Positions 19,757 through 32,903 are shown, counted from the stretch's first letter. The stretch is DNA of 64,000 bases from Prinsepia uniflora (GCA_032719365.1 CM064871.1:64926416-64990415), one strand, 5' to 3'. Numbers and translations are program-made. The notes: a model not told the origin generated them from the letters alone.

Positions 19757-22700
19757 GGAGTTATCCAATGTAATTTGATAGTAGCTAGCTAGCCTTGAAT
19801 AAGCTATAGGCGGCCCCTTGCAACCGATGTGTGCTCAACGCTATATATATGGCCAACCTAATGGACTTAATTTGGAGGAAATTAATTATAATTAATTTCA
19901 CAAAGTCTTAAGCTTTTCCCCACACTCATAGACAAACAAATAATTAAACATATATATCTCTCCTTTGAAAAAAGAATAAGAATTAAAAAAAAAAAAATCC
20001 TTACAACTACTTCCTCATATTTTACTTATTCATCATTATATACTAATATTATATTTTTTTAAAACAGTATTATGTGGTATCGCAATCAAATGTTAAAAAA
20101 AATTAGTAATAAGTTGATAACATAAATAATGATATAATTAGATAGTTTTTTATATAATAAAATTGGGAGAGAGGGGTATATTATATAAATTGAGTATTAA
20201 TCTTATTTTTTACTAGAGTCAGAATATGAAATCTCGATCTCATATAACTTATAAAGAGAAATATTATTAAGTTAATAATAACATTAAATAGTTAATTTGA
20301 TATTTTTTTTAATACAATATTATTAGTGATGTGTATATTGAATATCGATATTACACGTTATAAAAAAAGAAATTAATTAAACCGCATATTGTATAGTGAC
20401 GATAATTACTGTTAGAACGTGTAGAAAATATATTTTTAGATCGATTAATATGATGAACAAGTGATGAGGGTGATTGACCCACAACGTTAATTATCTAATG
20501 ACGAAACCCTAATTCATGCAATTATATTCATTCCACTGATAAGACACTAATTAACCTTAATCAACATAAAATCCAAAGCATAAAAAATAAAACCCTAATT
20601 AATATTGCAAGGCATAATGTTGTCTGCAATGGAGGTTAATTAATTAATTACGTAGGGAAGAGGGAGAGGCCCAAGTTCCGAAAGAGATATTGATATTTGA
20701 TTAGAGTGGCGCGGGGCCCACTGGAGCTTATAATCTCATCATCCGTCGTTAGGCATCACTAATCATGCCATCCAGGCAGCGGCCACCCAATCAATTACCA
20801 CGCGCCAAGTGTCCCCGCTCTCCCTGCACTGGCTTTCATTTTCTTTTTCTTTTTTCTTCACGGAGCAAAGAAATTAAAAAATTAACATGCATGGGGTCTC
20901 TATTTTGAGGCACCCCCATTCTCAACAAAAGGGCATTGGTGAATCATGAGCTGCTACTAAATATTCAATATGCTTATCATAACTTACTTTTGCTTTGCCC
21001 TTTCCTTTCCGATCTTACTCTTAACTTTTACTTCTTGTGTTTTTCATCATCTTATTTTGATTTTTTTTTTAATTATGAATCATGGAGAGTATATCTCATT
21101 TGTGCACTATTTTATTTTAGCCTACATCTGATTTTTATTTAGTTAATATATAATATGTGATTACATTCGATAAAATGAATTTAAATTTAATTTCCTCTTT
21201 ATACGTTATGTAGGAGATCTGGAGTTCGACTTTACAAAAAAGTGCTTGATGCCCAACGTATATAATGCAATTATTTTCACTCCCATATCATTGATTTAAA
21301 TTTTTTTATTTCGGTCAAAAACAAGTATCATGCTTTAATTGATTCCTTCGAACACGTTTTATTCTTGATTATATGTTCAAGTACGCCTCCTACTTCTTTT
21401 ACTCTTTTGTGGGTGTAAAAGTTTAATGTTAACTGACATTTACCTAAAAAAAGTTTATTTTAACCAAAGAATTTCTACATACTACCCACGAAAAGGGCCG
21501 ATAATCAACCCTTTTAATCTCCATATTCAAAGAACGTAAAAGGAACGGCAATAAAAGAAAAGAAAGAGCAAATTAATGAATTTTAAAAAGTTTAAAAAAT
21601 ACTATAAGGAAAGAAAAAAAAGTTGGTCTAGAACAACTAATTAGCTTTACGAGATCAATCTTCAATCTAGATTACACAAGTTAACTTGCATATATAAACA
21701 ATGTACTTAAGTTATAAACAAGTTACACAAGTGAAATAATTGAATAAAAATAAATATTATCTTTGTTTTAATTATATTTAAATTATATATAAACATGTTT
21801 TAAAAAGAGAAAAACAAGATAATCAATATATACGATACAAACAACATCGTCTTAATTTTAATGATATTTAAAATTTAAACATGTTCGAGGGCCTTCTCAT
21901 CATGAATGAGGTGTGTATTCAAACGTGATGTGTTTCCTTCTGTCACTTGGTGTGAGTGGGTTTGGGAAAGTAATTTGGGTAAAACAACTTTAGTGGCCAA
22001 TTAAGGTGCGTGCCTTTCTAATTTTTGGTTAAGTACATGCTAATTTGTCTTGTTGTTTGTGTAAAGAGGGCCCAATTTGGGATTTGCTTAAGCAAGCGCT
22101 CCTTCATTGTACATGTTTTCCACTACATCAAGCTAGACTTATACTCTATCAAAAAAGAGGACAAGAAGGTCGAAAAGAAGGCTGAAAAATGAGAGGCTCA
22201 TTTGCCCTACAAATAAAGTTTTAAAGTAGGATGTTGAACACTTAATCAACCAAAAGCACAAGAAAGAGTACAAAACAACTTTTTACAATTTATCTTTATA
22301 ATATTTTCACTCTTTAATTTCCCCCATTATTGTTGACAAATTTTCCTATTACTTCACGGCCATATTTGTTCTCATATTTGCTTTCTTTGATTAGCAATGA
22401 GTAGGAGCCGCGGGTTGAATATATAAATCTTTGAAAGCATCGAGACAACTCTTGAATCCTATGTAATAACTTTTCAAACTTGTATCTAATTTTACTGTAA
22501 ATTCTTAATTAATTTGTTTACTAAGCTGTTTGATATGTTACTTATTTCACCAACAATCTAAATTTATTCCTAACTTGGTCATCATATTGAGTTAATTCCA
22601 AACTAAGCATATGCTATTAGAACCTTGTTCTTAATTTATCATTATTACTATTTTGTGTTGAAATGAAATGACAAAGGAAGGTGTTATTTGTAGGACATTT

Positions 22701-24851
22701 TCATGGGTGGCAAAATATTCCTTGACTGACGACTGATCTCCCATGTAAAAGAAAGAAAGAAAAAAAAAATCAAAAACAAAAAACGAGAGGGGGCAAAGGC
22801 CCCACACGTGTGGAAGAAAAGCTGGAGCATATGCAAAATTTGATATCCATTTTTAGCTTTATGTGAACGTTGGGGTTCATTTGCTTGGGATTCCTACAAT
22901 GCTTGTGGGTTTTGGGACCCCCCATTTTGGATATTAGAGCCAGCCACCTTTTCAAGAGATCAAGATTGAAGAGAGCCTCCTAGCTCCTCCCAAGTCCTCA
23001 TTCCTCAGTCAGTCCTCCTCCTCCTGGATATTATCTTCTCTCTCTCATCACTTTCTTTTCGCTCCGTATCTTTATATATATAGATATATGCTTTCTTTTC
23101 TTGTAAAGAAAAGGTTATTGGGAATCCTATGCCCTCCAACTCCTTATATTCTCTTAGTTTGGTTCTTATTGCCCTGTCCCTTTTAAGATTACAAAGATTC
23201 CCAAATCACATCCTCACAAATTCTACATATTTAGGGTTTCAATTTGAACGTAATCATATATACCAAGTAATGTTAGTTGTAATTTCCTCCGTGTATGCAT
23301 CACAACGAGCTAAAACCTCAACTGATCGAGTAGAATATTATTTATATCCTAATTTTGGACTATATTCTAATTAAAGTACTTAATTAATTAACCCTAGCTA
23401 GACGATCTATCACTAAACTTGGAGGTGCGGTTCAATCCCGCTTCAATTGAGGGCGGTCAGGAAAATCGTTTTGACCGTATCATGAGGATTTGATGGGAAG
23501 ATAGCTTCAGCTTGTGTTGTTCAATACCCAGTAGAGATATATGAGTTAATTAATTATTAAATCGATACTATAGATGTAATTAGTGAAAATTAAGAAGTTG
23601 CTGTGGCCCGGTTTTTTCTTCTGTGTGAAGTGTGAACTATTTTTTTTAACACATTGGTTGATTCATAGTGGAGATGCTCAATCGAGGATCTACCTATGCA
23701 TGCATGATGAACCTGTGGAGTCTAAGAAATATATTTAGGTTTGGGTGCTAATAAACAAAGATTAAATTTAATTAGAAATTTAGAAGGGCCTGTGGTGATT
23801 AATTAGGAGGAGGAGGAGGAGGATATTGTAGTTAATACAAAAGGAGTGCATGCGCTCTCTAGTCGTGAAGCCCATAGCTCCACCACTTGAATTTCCCGCC
23901 ACTTAATATGGAGAGTCATGAGTAGTACTGTGGTGTTAAGTGGGCTTGGAACTTGGAAGGTTAAGTATATACTACATTTACAAACTCATGAGTATTTCAT
24001 TATATATAGTAATACCTTTTGTTGTGTTCGTGCATGCATACGCTTTTAGTTTTTAATTTTTTTTTTTCATTCATGTGCCATTGAATTTAGTACAACTTGA
24101 ACTACTTATACGATATAATTAATCACTTCCTTTATTATAATTTGAATATTTATCTTCGACATACTTTTATGTATATATATATATATCACCTCTTATTAAT
24201 TTGATCACCCATTATAATATATAAATAAATTTCATGGTATCATAATATCATACTATTCTATAATTTCTCATTATTAACATTAAATAATAAACTATACTTT
24301 GTATTATTACTTAAAATATCTTTTAAGATTTAATTAATATTGATCTCATTTCAATTAATTTTGTGTTGGGTACGTGGTCAGTTTTCTAATAGTTTTACGG
24401 TAGCTAGATCGATGAACCGGGACTTTTTTATATATATTTTTGACAAAAATGAACTTATATATATGTTCATGCATGCATGTTGTAAATTTGTAATTGTTAG
24501 TAATTAAGGATTGAATTGATGACCTTATTGGCTGGCGCATGGGAGGGCCAGAGGCAGAGAGGAGCTAGGAATGGTAAGTGAAGTGTGGTCATACAGCCAA
24601 CAAAGCCTGCAAAGGGATGAGGACTAAAGCCTAAATAATTAAAAATGGGGGCTGCTGTGCTGCCGACTGGTCTAAGTGTCTAACTATGGGTATTCTTTCA
24701 ATAAAGAGATCGATCCTCGATGTATTGAGTAAGCTTGAGTACACCCACAGATGGCTGAGATGAGACATCAGAGAGGGCTCACCTTGACCGAACTGGGATC
24801 ATCTCTGGCTCTCATGACCTGCATATATGCCTCGTGACTTGACATCACTCC

Positions 24852-24896
<45 letters not shown>

Positions 24897-27385
24897 TATA
24901 GTTTTTTCAGGCTTTCTTCTCATGTATAGCCCTCAATAAACCCAAAGCAAAGGATTAGTGCTGCGTGTGTTTTGCTTTTTCTGTGGAAACCAAAACTAAA
25001 AGAAAAGAAAAAGAATTGGCAGAGATCGATATGGTCAAAAGTTTTCCAAAGAATTAGCAGAGCAGTGATATTATTCCTTCACGAATCATAATCATCTTAT
25101 ATAATATACGCTGGTCCATCTGCTATTTTCCTCCTTTGGTTTCTTTTCCTCGGCCCGATCGAGCCACCATCACCATGTAGGGATCGATATCACAACTACA
25201 TCTGGTTAACTTAGTTCCTTTCATTAATTTAATTATTAATTAAGCTAAACAATACGACCATTGAAAATTTAAAGATATATGGTAAAGTAATTAGAATGAA
25301 TATAGTCCTTAATAAATGGCTATCACATTCAGAGGTGTAGGGACGACCAATATAAACGTGTTGATTTCTAATGACCTAGCAGTAAGCCAAGGCTACTAGC
25401 TAGAGTACTAATTAGGTATAACGTTATTAGGTAGTAGCTAGCGTCCATTATTTCTTCAAAGATTTTAATTAGGATGAGGGACCATGGATTTGCATTTTCA
25501 ACCTTAACTGGTAGATCAATAGCATGATCATGTCCGCCGGAATGATGCACATATCCGCTCCCACAATTTCAAATTCAATTATATTATAAGTAAATATATA
25601 TACATTTATATTAAAAAAATATTCTTTCAGATATGAACTTATATTTAATAAATTCAACATAACTACCGTATATTCTTTATATTCATCCTAACAAAGAGTT
25701 GATATATATATATATATATATATGAATGAAAGTAGTTATTGAGAAACTTCGTAAAAGATGTGTACAAATTAAGTACGAAGTTATGTTGATATTATTGTAC
25801 ATGACGATTTTGTTGGATGGTGATAAAAAAGGAAGGTAGAGAATATTAGTATTTTGCAACTGATGAGGTGATAAAGATGGTGGCCTACAACTGCAAGGTC
25901 TCAAACAAACAAGAGGATATATATTGTAGGTAGGTAAGGTTACTGAGATATCAACAACAGATTCAAGATTATTATTAGGTCTTGTGTTGTGTTGTGTTGG
26001 ACATGGATGATTGCTCACTTTTTTTTATACACACACGAACTTTATTACATTTTGTCAGATGGAGGCTGTCAAGTGCCAACTATGTTCCCAATTAAATCCA
26101 TGAATTACGTCCCATTCCCATTTATACTTACAATTAATGTACGTGTGTATAATTGAGTATAGCCAGATAGGCAGCTTTTAAATAATTTTTACTGAAGTTG
26201 ATGTTGTGTCAAGTAAATGATTCCCTCACAAAGTCCCCAAAATGGTCCACAAGCATCACTCACTGTAACCGAGTTGCATAACCAAGTTGAGAGCTCGTAT
26301 TCATATTTGTCCCTTTCTTACGATGCAAACATACATTGAACTCTTTGGGTTTCAAATAAACATCAGCTATTTATGTTTCTCGCATGCCAAAATCTCACAA
26401 CTAACTTTCAACTTTCAACAAAGCTAAGGAACCAAATTGAGTATCAGCCAGCTCTTAGTCTTAGTGGCATGTACAAGTAATTTTATTTTTGTCAATATCG
26501 AATGAAACATTCTCTCAGTTGTTATAAAATCTAATAAATGGTTCGTTCATAACCTTTATCCACACAAAGACACTCGTCAATCCCCATTCCACATTATCGA
26601 ATCTACTTACAAAGAATATATACAGGTATAAAAATTTGATACTGATTATAAAGAAGGAGAGTGGCAGAACTAAAGAAGCTTTATTATTTAAAAGAAGATA
26701 TTTTCAAAATGAGAAAAGAACAAAATATTGAGTGATCGGAGCCGACGGTAATCGCAATGGTGAGGGTGACCCATCAAATGCGCGTTGATAAGATTTGGGG
26801 TTGGGGCCAGATGCTTATTTCGACCTGTGACAAGCACAGTGACCAATGGGTCATACCACGTACAGTAGCAACCCCACGCCTCCATTTTGGAGCGCCAAGA
26901 AAACGACATGTGGGCCTGGACACGATGTAAGGGCCCAAATAATGAATGGGTAAGATTGGTTCAGTCTCTTAGACAACTACTAAGTGCCGGGCCTCAGACT
27001 CTTAGGTCTTGTTTGATGGGCTCATACACATGATCATTTCAATTATTTATTTATATTTGATAACTCCGGTCGCTTCGAGTGTGTGTACGGTACACTAAGG
27101 ATTATAAAGTGGACTCGGATGTTAAATGAGATGACATAATAAGGGCGAATTGTTAGTAGCTCAAGAAGGAGGAGGAGGTCTCAATAAAGATTGTAAATTG
27201 GCCGGAGAGTCCAATTTAACCCCAAACCAGCCTTATATGTCGATCACACTTCAATTCATTCACGTCTAGGTCCACCGACCAAAAGAGGCCTCAAAGTATA
27301 TGACTCATCTTGTACATTTTAGGTTCAATTCATTGTTGGTTGGTTGAATCGGAAAATCATAGTTTTGCTTCGTTTTTTTTTTTTT
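19757..27385. other. AT-rich intergenic DNA, no gene supported
   Basis: A long stretch of low-complexity AT-rich plant DNA. Microsatellites: AT at 24857-24894 and 25702-25723; GGA near 23809-23823; CTC runs near 23017-23030. A pyrimidine-rich stretch with a TATA-like motif lies at 23030-23090, but no convincing coding frame follows it. Open frames here are short, biased and without recognisable domains. A small frame at 27466-27553 follows an acceptor-like TCTGGTACAG and could be an orphan last exon, but I cannot support a gene. Confidence 0.6.
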
Positions 27386-27415
27386 GGGGGGGTGGGGGGG
27401 TGGGGGGTGGGGGAG
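27386..27415 (+). other. Strong G-quadruplex-forming run
   Basis: Four G-runs of 5 to 7, each separated by a single T, directly after a T13 run. It lies about 260 bp beyond the stop codon of the minus-strand gene at 27675-28289, with the G-rich strand opposite to that gene's coding strand. It could affect transcription ends or replication. Confidence 0.75.
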
Positions 27416-27674
27416 GTGTTCATAATTGAGTGTCTTGAACAATATATTCATTTTCATCTGGTACAGCAAGATCAAGATGCAAGAATGAGAAGCAAAATAA
27501 TGATAGTTGCAAAGCAGAAATTACAAGAATTAGGTCATTATCTACAAAGATGAGTTTGCATGCATCATCTCTGAATTCTTTAATTATACAAAATAAAAAA
27601 CATCAATGTTTTTTCTTTTTGTAACTTGAAAATGAAATTAAAAAGCATCTGAGAGGCTAAATAAATAAAATGAA

Positions 27675-28289
27675 TTAAATGCCTTTGGTTCCGGTTTCCT
27701 TCAATACGGCAGGCTTATCAGCCAAAGAGAGGCAATACTTTGCAATCTCTCTGAATTTAGGCACGCTCCGCAGGTCCACCTTGGTTCCATCTCTGAGGGT
27801 TATGATAATATCACCCCACTCCCCGATGAAACGTGGCACCACCTGCACGTCCTTGATCACCTTGTACGAGAAATCGCTCCTGTCCTGACCCGTCAGTCCC
27901 GAAATAACCGTCACCCGCAGGTTAGTGAACCTGTACCTCAGAAAGAAGGCCCTGAACACAGCTGCCAAAGTTAAAGGCAGCCACAGAAGAGTGAAACCCA
28001 GAATAAGGTTGGCCAAGAGGTCGCCGTAGTGGGCTCCGCCGTCGAAGAAGATGGTCTCGGCCGTGGGTTTCTTGGTGGGAGTGGTGGTACTGTTGGGTTT
28101 ATTGGTTGGTGTGGACACGTGGAGGCTGGTGAGTGGTCTGTTGTTGAATATGTAAGTGGTGGGCTTGGTGAGAAAGGGTCGTTTAGTGGAGAGGTGTAAT
28201 GGGGGTTGGTGGTGGTGGTGGACTAGAGAGGTAGCTGTGGTGGTAGTGGTGGCGGTACTGGTGGGGGAGAGAAGTGGGGTGGAGGCCAT
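27675..28289 (-). CDS. Putative plastid membrane protein with a bacterial-PH-like domain
   Basis: Single-exon gene of 204 codons, ATG at 28289-28287, TAA at 27677-27675. Residues 1 to about 70 are rich in Ser/Thr/Pro with few acidic residues, as in a chloroplast transit peptide. Residues 91-113 form one hydrophobic segment (LLANLILGF to AAVF). Residues about 116-190 (FFLRYRFTNLRVTVISGLTG, then ITLRDGTKVDLRSVPKFREI) resemble the YdbS/YdbT-type bacterial PH domain (bPH_2). The likely topology is one membrane anchor with a stromal or cytosol-facing PH-like domain. The molecular role is not known to me and I give no symbol. It is the only intact host gene in the window. A TATA box lies at 28522-28514 with a pyrimidine-rich leader (minus strand of about 28318-28350). 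A MULE sits 680 bp upstream. Alternative: another small plastid membrane protein family; the reading frame itself is secure. Confidence 0.85.
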   Translation of the reverse strand: MASTPLLSPTSTATTTTTATSLVHHHHQPPLHLSTKRPFLTKPTTYIFNNRPLTSLHVSTPTNKPNSTTTPTKKPTAETIFFDGGAHYGDLLANLILGFTLLWLPLTLAAVFRAFFLRYRFTNLRVTVISGLTGQDRSDFSYKVIKDVQVVPRFIGEWGDIIITLRDGTKVDLRSVPKFREIAKYCLSLADKPAVLKETGTKGI

Positions 28290-28513
28290 TGGGGCTTTTA
28301 TCCGTCAAAAATTGAAAATTGAGAAAGAGAGAGGATGGAAAAGGGGGAAAGGAGTGTCAAGTACTACTGGATTGGGTTGGTTGGTTGGTAGCTGAATTTG
28401 TGTGTTTCAGATTGCTCTTGTTTTTCTCTTGGCTAATGTTTTTTAAAATTTATTTTTCTTTGCGAAAGACGATTTTCTTTTTGTTTTTATTTTTCTTTTC
28501 CCTTTCCCTTATT

Positions 28514-28522
28514 CTTTTATAG
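28514..28522 (-). promoter_or_regulatory. TATA box of the 27675-28289 gene
   Basis: CTATAAAAG on the minus strand, 225 bp upstream of the ATG. A predicted start near 28485 gives a leader of about 195 nt that contains a CT-rich patch typical of plant promoters. Confidence 0.6.
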
Positions 28523-28960
28523 AGAAAAGAAGGTTAGTCGAGATGGGGTCGACGTGGAAAAGAGGTGCAGCTGGGTTGAATCAACTTGAACTCAATGTGA
28601 TCATTTGGGATTTAGGGTTAGTTGTGATATTGTCGGCACAAATTGAATCTGAATCCAAATCAAAATACAAATTAATATTAGCTAAATTCATGCTATGTCC
28701 AAACTAATTTTAGCATAAATCATTGGTACATGCTATGTTTTTTTCCTTCCATCCTGGGATATTGATTGGGGTAGAATCCGAAGATGAAATCTTTGTGAAA
28801 TCTTTGTGATATTGATAGTACAAATAATACTTTTTCCCTACATATGAATTTTTTTCTAAAAACAAATCTTTTGAAATATGTTACCGTTAGATTGAAGTTA
28901 AACAAGTGAAATTGGGAAATCCAAACCTAATAAAATTCTCCAAGATCGAATGGTAAATAC
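28523..28960. other. Upstream region of the plastid protein gene
   Basis: AT-rich DNA between the TATA box and the MULE duplication. It contains GACGTGG near 28549 (ACGT core). No other gene is seen. Confidence 0.5.
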
Positions 28961-28969
28961 TAAATTAAA

Positions 28970-29200
28970 GGCTTATTTGTTTAAATGCACTATGAACTCG
29001 TACATTTATGACACTTTGCATCATCAATTCGTTATTCGGTCACTTAACAGTATGAAATGGCCGAATATGGTCACTCAACACCTTTTCCGCCCAAGCTGTT
29101 ATGTTGACGTGAAAATGAAAGGTAAAATGAAAAATTTTGACACGCTGACACCCTTTTGCCATGTCAGCCGCGACGTGGGGATGGTTTTGGGACCCACAAG
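28970..29200 (+). repeat. Left terminal inverted repeat region of the MULE
   Basis: Pairs with the reverse complement of 43300-43521 over more than 110 bp. It includes the shared block around ACTCGTTATTC and CACTTAACAGT. A third copy of this end lies at 45507-45715. Confidence 0.85.
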
Positions 29201-29354
29201 TGCCAAATCAGACTCTTCCCTCCCGTTTGCATTCGAGGACGATTTTGGGGAAAATTTCTAGGGTTTGCTTGCGATCGAAATTGGGGCTTGAATCGAGGAT
29301 TGGGCGTTGAATCGACGCGAAGGTGTGAATAAGTAGGTGTAGACGATTTGGAAA

Positions 29355-30589
29355 ATGATTCCTCGCGAGGATGGAGCGGAGCAGCCTGTCTACGGTGAGT
29401 TTTCCTTTCCTCCATGCTTCTGGTTTCACCCGTGTTCTATTATCCATGGAAGTGAGGTTGGGTTTATGTGTTTGTTTCAATATGCCTCTAAGGTTAGCAT
29501 GTATCTTTATTTGTCTAATTGATGTGCATGTTGAAATTGATGTCTTTACTCAAATTGATGTGCATGTTGAAATAGGATATCTAGGCTTAGTTTGTGTCGT
29601 TGTTTTTGGCATATCTGTTGAAAGATGAGGTGTATGGTTTGTGTTGTTGTTGGTTTGTGTAGGTGATTGTCGGTTTGTGTTGTTGCTGGTGTAAGGGGAT
29701 GCTGAACTCGATGGTCGGGTTTCACTTTGCACCCTGTACTCACCCTGTCTTAAAGATTGTCTCACCCTGTACTCCATGTTCTGGTTCATTATGCACCTTG
29801 AACTTGATGATTTGGTTTCACTTTACACCATGTATTGATTATGTTTATTACATGTTGCACCCTGTACTTGGACTGTTGGTCACATTTTGGTACCTTAAGC
29901 TCATGAATCAGTCATAGTTTGTAATTAGTTGGTTAGTTTCTTAGTTGTTATTTGGTATATGCATGCAGATGACATAGATATCTTTAGTATGAAAGTTCAC
30001 TATGAAGGTGAACTACTAATAGAAGATGATGATTGTTGGAATTACATACGGGGACAATTCAAGTTCTATGACTTTGTTACAGTAGATTGGATTTCCCTTT
30101 TGAAATTGAAGTTCATAGGGAATAAACTAGGCTATCTACCTTTTGAGTTGTCTATATACTCTAATGACATAGATAGTGAAATATTGGTGAAGATAACCTC
30201 TAGTGGCTAGTTATTTAAACGTTGTGATGATAAGTATGTAAGGAGTAGTGGTTGTCTCCCTATGTATATGCAAAATGGAGGGCGTGATGGGATCCAACTT
30301 CTAGGTCATGTAGAGATTGGAAGTGAGGCTGTGGATATGAGGGAGGTGCCTAAATGGAGAAGTTTCCCAAAGAGACCGATTCAGTATTCTTCCACTGAAT
30401 CTGATTCAAAGACTGGTGATGAGGAAGATGACGAAGATGATCAGGATAGTGAAGATCCTGAGTGAGTGGCTGATGACTTTAGGCAAGGGCCTGAGGTAAA
30501 CATGGATGAGTATGATGATACCTTGTTTTCAGCATATGTGGATGGTGAAAATATTGAAGAGGCTAGTGAGGCAGCCCAAGTAGAAGATG
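29355..30589 (+). pseudogene. 5' part of a MULE gene with a PB1-like domain, truncated
   Basis: Inferred exon 1 is 29355-29394 (ATG at 29355). An intron at 29395-29968 begins GTGAGT and ends TGCATGCAG. Exon 2 starts at 29969, and the split codon joins in frame. Exon 2 (SMKVHYEGELL, then WISLLKLKFIGNKLGY) resembles the PB1-like N-terminal domain of MuDR-type MULE proteins. It runs into an acidic tail (EEDDEDDQDSED). In-frame stops at 30208-30210 (TAG) and 30463-30465 (TGA) break it. An LTR fragment begins at 30590 and no catalytic transposase domain follows. The gene order fits a MULE transposase that lost its core. Confidence 0.65.
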
Positions 30590-30974
30590 TGTAATGACCC
30601 GTCCCAAATTTAAAGGATTAATTAAGATTAATGATGGATTAGTTAGACTAATCTTGAATTAGCTGAGGATTAACGGACGTTTAGGGCGAAAGGTTGACTT
30701 TTAACCCGGGAGGTTCGATGGTCGAGGGTCGAGGGCCGTTACGTAGATCGGGTCGATACGAGTCCGTAGACAGACGGCACGTCAAATTCGGAGGTTCGAA
30801 GGAAAAGTTACGGTTCACGAAAGTTTCAAGGAACTATTGCACGTTTTACGAAACAAATGCCTTTTGGCATTAATTGGCCCCCATATATTTTGAATTGGCT
30901 CAATGGATGAGTGACAAGTGTCACTCATCCATTGCCCATTGAGATTGTATACATGCAATCCAAACCCGATCTCA
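30590..30974 (+). mobile_element. 5' fragment of a chromovirus-type LTR (E1)
   Basis: Starts TGTAATGACCCGTCC, like the LTR starts at 6992 and 48681. It has one copy of the GACAGR-YGGCACG block (about 30771-30784) and a perfect 16-bp-arm hairpin at 30901-30934. It stops where a second LTR starts at 30975, so it was truncated by or with that insertion. Confidence 0.75.
30901..30934 (+). other. 16-bp-arm hairpin in LTR fragment E1
   Basis: CAATGGATGAGTGACA, AG, TGTCACTCATCCATTG: perfect arms. It is homologous to the shorter hairpin at 7452-7475, with paired differences in the arms (GGTGAG/CTCACC against GGATGAG/CTCATCC). Confidence 0.85.
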
Positions 30975-32562
30975 TGTAACGACTCGTCCCAAATTCCTAG
31001 ATTAGATTAGTGAGGCTAATCTATGATTAGTTAGGCGATATTGGACGAACGATGCAAAATGACCGTTTTGCCCCTAGAATGGGTAAAACGTTGACTTTTC
31101 ATTCTGGCGGTCAAACAAACTTTGACTGATGACTGTGACGTAGTTCGTGACGTCACGAGTTCATAGACAGGTGGCACGTTCAATTCCGACATTCGAGGAA
31201 GAAGTTATGACGTTCAGAAGTTTAGGGGCATTTTGGTAATTTTGGTTAAAAGGGTCAAATGTTGACTTTTTGACCGGGAGGTCCGATGGCCGAGGGTCGA
31301 AGACCGTTACGTAGATCGGGACGATACGAATCCATAGACAGGCGGCACGCTGAAATCGGACTTCGAATGGGAGAGTTATAAGTCACGGAAGTTCAATTTC
31401 ACTATGCATGTACTTCGAGACGGGGATGATTTGGCAATATCTGATTGGGCAGATATTTTCAGTGGGTCCCATGTCACTCATCCCATTGGCTAGATCCCCT
31501 AAAATGTGGATCTCACTTAATTAAATATTAATATAATTATTATTATATAATTAATCTTTTCTAACAATCAATCCTAGCCATCCATTCCATTTAACTTTCA
31601 ATCCTCACCACTCATCTAATCTATCTCACTCCTCTCATCTCATCAGATCAAACATCTTCATTATCATCACTTCATCTTTGTTCTTCACAAAACCCGAACC
31701 CCCTCTATTTTCATTCTTCATTTTCAAACATAACCCACACCACACCTCACCTTCCATTATCTGAGCCATGAGTGACCGTGAGAGAGTGTTGAAGGACTGA
31801 GCAACTGAGGATGGCTGAGGACACGGCGGTTCACGGTGGGGGGAGGTCGAACCCGTGAGGTAAAACCTTCAAAACTTGGAAATCGGTTTTTATGGGTTTT
31901 TGGCGGTTCTCTTTGTTTGGGTTATATTTCTAGGACCTAGGGGAGTCGAAAGGGAATGATTTCAAGGCCTAGGATGGCTAGGAATGGCCGTGAACAGTGG
32001 GGGAAAAATCCGGTCGCCATTAACGACGGTGAAGGTGCGGATTTCGAGGTTATTTTTGGGGTTTTAATGTGTAAAATGATTAGAAATGAGATTAGAATTG
32101 TATTAGGATAAAAGGGGGATAAAATGGGTTGAAAAATGGATGATTTAGGCCTTGAACCGGTCCAGACCGATTCGGCCGGTCCAAGAACCAGAGAACCGGT
32201 TCGACTTGTGAAGAAGATGAACAGTGCACCTGGCACGTGGGCTCACGCGCAGGGACTATCTAGGACGCGTGGGGGCGCGTGTCCAATAATTTGAGGATGT
32301 TTTCAACATGTGAAATCATCTATTCGATGTAACGAACATTTTGGGACTGGTTTCGTGTCAATCGGACATCGTTTCGATAAGTTTCGAGGTGTCCGAAGGT
32401 TTAGGTTCGAGTTTAAAAATAGTTAGAAAATCGGAAAAATTATGGGACTTCAATGAGAGGTTAATGAGTCTATTAGTAACTCTCTAAATGAATTTGGACA
32501 GGTTTGGGAATCCCGGTGATGGTGATTAACCCAGGAGACGATTATGGCACGCGTATCGAGGA
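30975..32562 (+). mobile_element. 3'-truncated chromovirus-type LTR (E2)
   Basis: Starts TGTAACGACTCGTCC and follows the LTR at 48681-51548 block by block up to GCACGCGTATCGAGG. There it stops abruptly, missing about 1.4 kb compared with that copy. The break is probably a deletion that also removed the MULE transposase core. Confidence 0.75.
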
Positions 32563-32903
32563 TCAAACCATTCCCAATAACCACATTTGATTTCCTGCAT
32601 CAAAATAGACTCTTATCAATAGCTTATATAGTCTTAGCAATTGAATGGAATTCAAGCATTTTCCATCTAAAATTTAAAGTAATAAACCTAATTTCAACAT
32701 ACTTGTGTATTCATCGTAATTTCATTCAATTAAAACACAATTTTTTTTATTTGTCTTACCTCAGAACATGGACACACTTGGAATCTCCTGCCGGGATGTC
32801 TGTCAGTTCACGAAGTCAAGATTTTACATTTCTTCCCGCAATAGCAATGTCTGGCTTCATGCTCTTCCATCTTTCGTCTTCGACGGTTTTGTGGATGCGT
32901 TGA
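32563..32903 (-). pseudogene. GRF-type zinc finger fragment of the MULE interior
   Basis: On the minus strand (about 32870-32740) a frame reads CYCGKKCKILTS, an in-frame TGA where Trp is expected, then TDRHPGRRFQVCP. This matches the GRF zinc finger pattern (Cys, His/Arg-rich GRRF core, Cys). The frame begins at a start inside the last bases before the Tekay insertion at 32904, and its upstream part lies at 43082 and beyond. Downstream coding is lost. Such small GRF proteins are common passengers of plant transposons. Confidence 0.55.

Noticed and set aside
23426..23440. GGTTCAATCCC as a tRNA gene or SINE B box
   Set aside because: No cloverleaf, no convincing A box upstream and no A-rich tail.
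27344..27553. 69-codon plus-strand gene
   Set aside because: Its first half is the translation of T and G homopolymer runs; only the last 28 codons look protein-like and no upstream exon is found.
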